From an uncultured bacterium (GTDB lineage Bacteria > Bacillota > Clostridia > Lachnospirales > Lachnospiraceae): DNA of 6,120 nucleotides. The stretch spans positions 1-6,120 of the forward strand of contig CAJMQE010000142.1 in NCBI GenBank assembly GCA_905215405.1, given 5' to 3'. The number at the start of each line of letters is the position of its first letter. The stretch's first letter is position 1. The position numbers were made by a program, and so were the translations under genes. Of the stretch, positions 5,936 to 6,120 are shown piece by piece. Below the pieces are notes generated by a model. The model was given only the letters and a program-made list of their open reading frames with translations, did not search any database and was not told where the DNA came from.

Positions 5936-6120
5936 CTACCAAGCATTTCTATTCTTTATCTTTATAGCGTTTTTTATTACCTTCTTTGACACCGCTTTCT
6001 TTGTATCTGCTTTCATTGTCCCTACTTTTTTGTCACTGTTTTCTTTGTCATTGCTTTCTTTGACACTGTCTTCTTTGTCTCTGTCTTCTTTGTCTCTGTC
6101 TTCTTTGTCTCTGTCTTCTT
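5936..6120 (-). CDS. 3' end of an unrecognised repeat-containing gene (partial)
   Basis: One minus-strand frame is open from the window edge (first full codon at 6118) to TAG at 5938-5936, giving 60 residues. It reads as pentapeptides EDRDK, EDRDK, EDRDK, EDSVK, ESNDK, ENSDK, then a basic tail KVGTMKADTKKAVSKK and KNRNAW. This would be a strongly charged, disordered C-terminal tail. A second frame, starting at 6120, reads KKTET three times, then KKTVS, KKAMT and KKTVT, and stops at TAG 6024-6022. I prefer the first frame because it is open throughout and ends just before the polymerase ribosome binding site, but the sequence here cannot settle it. The body of the gene is outside the window, so no family can be named. 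A lysine-rich tail could suit a nucleic-acid-binding or cell-wall protein; that is speculation. Confidence 0.5.
   Translation of the reverse strand, partial: EDRDKEDRDKEDRDKEDSVKESNDKENSDKKVGTMKADTKKAVSKKVIKNAIKIKNRNAW
5987..6120 (-). repeat. 15-bp tandem repeat array with one 14-bp unit
   Basis: Minus-strand units: three identical copies of AAGAAGACAGAGACA (6120-6076), then diverging copies AAGAAGACAGTGTCA, AAGAAAGCAATGACA and AAGAAAACAGTGACA (6075-6031), a 14-base copy AAAAAGTAGGGACA (6030-6017), then ATGAAAGCAGATACA and AAGAAAGCGGTGTCA (6016-5987). Traces continue to about 5972. Copies are identical at the window edge and decay toward the 3' end, so the array probably continues outside. 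A 15-bp period keeps the reading frame when copies are gained or lost; the 14-base copy shifts it. Confidence 0.9.

Noticed and set aside
5904..5942. TTG start for the polymerase, 13 residues longer
   Set aside because: GTG at 5903 has the better-spaced AGGAG and gives an N-terminus close to the first catalytic motif, as is usual in the family.
5904..5990. LexA/SOS box or dedicated promoter upstream of the polymerase
   Set aside because: No GAAC-N4-GTTC-like palindrome is present. A TATAAA-like stretch near 5962-5967 has no -35 box at acceptable spacing.
5987..6120. CRISPR array
   Set aside because: The units are 15 bp, directly adjacent and without unique spacers, so this is a simple coding tandem repeat.

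Overview
The window looks like chromosome of a low-GC Gram-positive bacterium, most likely a Clostridia/Lachnospiraceae-type Firmicute. The clues are strong GGAGG ribosome binding sites, frequent GTG/TTG starts, a UvrX/YqjW-like Y-family polymerase paired with a YolD-like protein, and a DUF368 protein. This placement is inference from protein style, not a database match. All convincing genes lie on the minus strand, so the window is read from right to left.

Right end (about 5936-6120): the 3' end of an unrecognised gene made of 15-bp tandem repeats enters from outside the window. About 30 bp later comes a DNA-damage-tolerance pair. The first gene is a Y-family translesion DNA polymerase (5903-4635). 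The second is a YolD-like protein (4645-4301), which overlaps the polymerase gene by 11 bp and is probably translationally coupled to it.

Centre (4300-4052): this gap is fully occupied by regulation. A sigma-A-type promoter (4296-4267) starts right after the yolD stop codon. It is followed by a yybP-ykoY (manganese-sensing) riboswitch aptamer (4260-4164), an intrinsic terminator (4182-4126) that competes with aptamer helix P1, and a ribosome binding site. I reconstructed the P1, P2 and P3 pairings and the conserved loops from the sequence.

Left half (4051-106): three tightly packed genes lie downstream of the riboswitch. They encode a 151-residue two-TM protein of unknown function, an 891-residue SERCA/LMCA1-like P-type cation ATPase, and a DUF368 (PopT-type) polyprenyl-phosphate translocase candidate. 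Gaps are 14 bp and 2 bp, and the ATPase's last codons form the ribosome binding site of the DUF368 gene. The simplest reading is a Mn2+-induced metal-efflux operon: high Mn2+ stabilises the aptamer, blocks the terminator and turns on the ATPase. The unusual part is that an undecaprenyl-phosphate recycling gene and an unknown membrane protein share this switch.

The left 105 bases hold only a nested inverted repeat and no supported gene.
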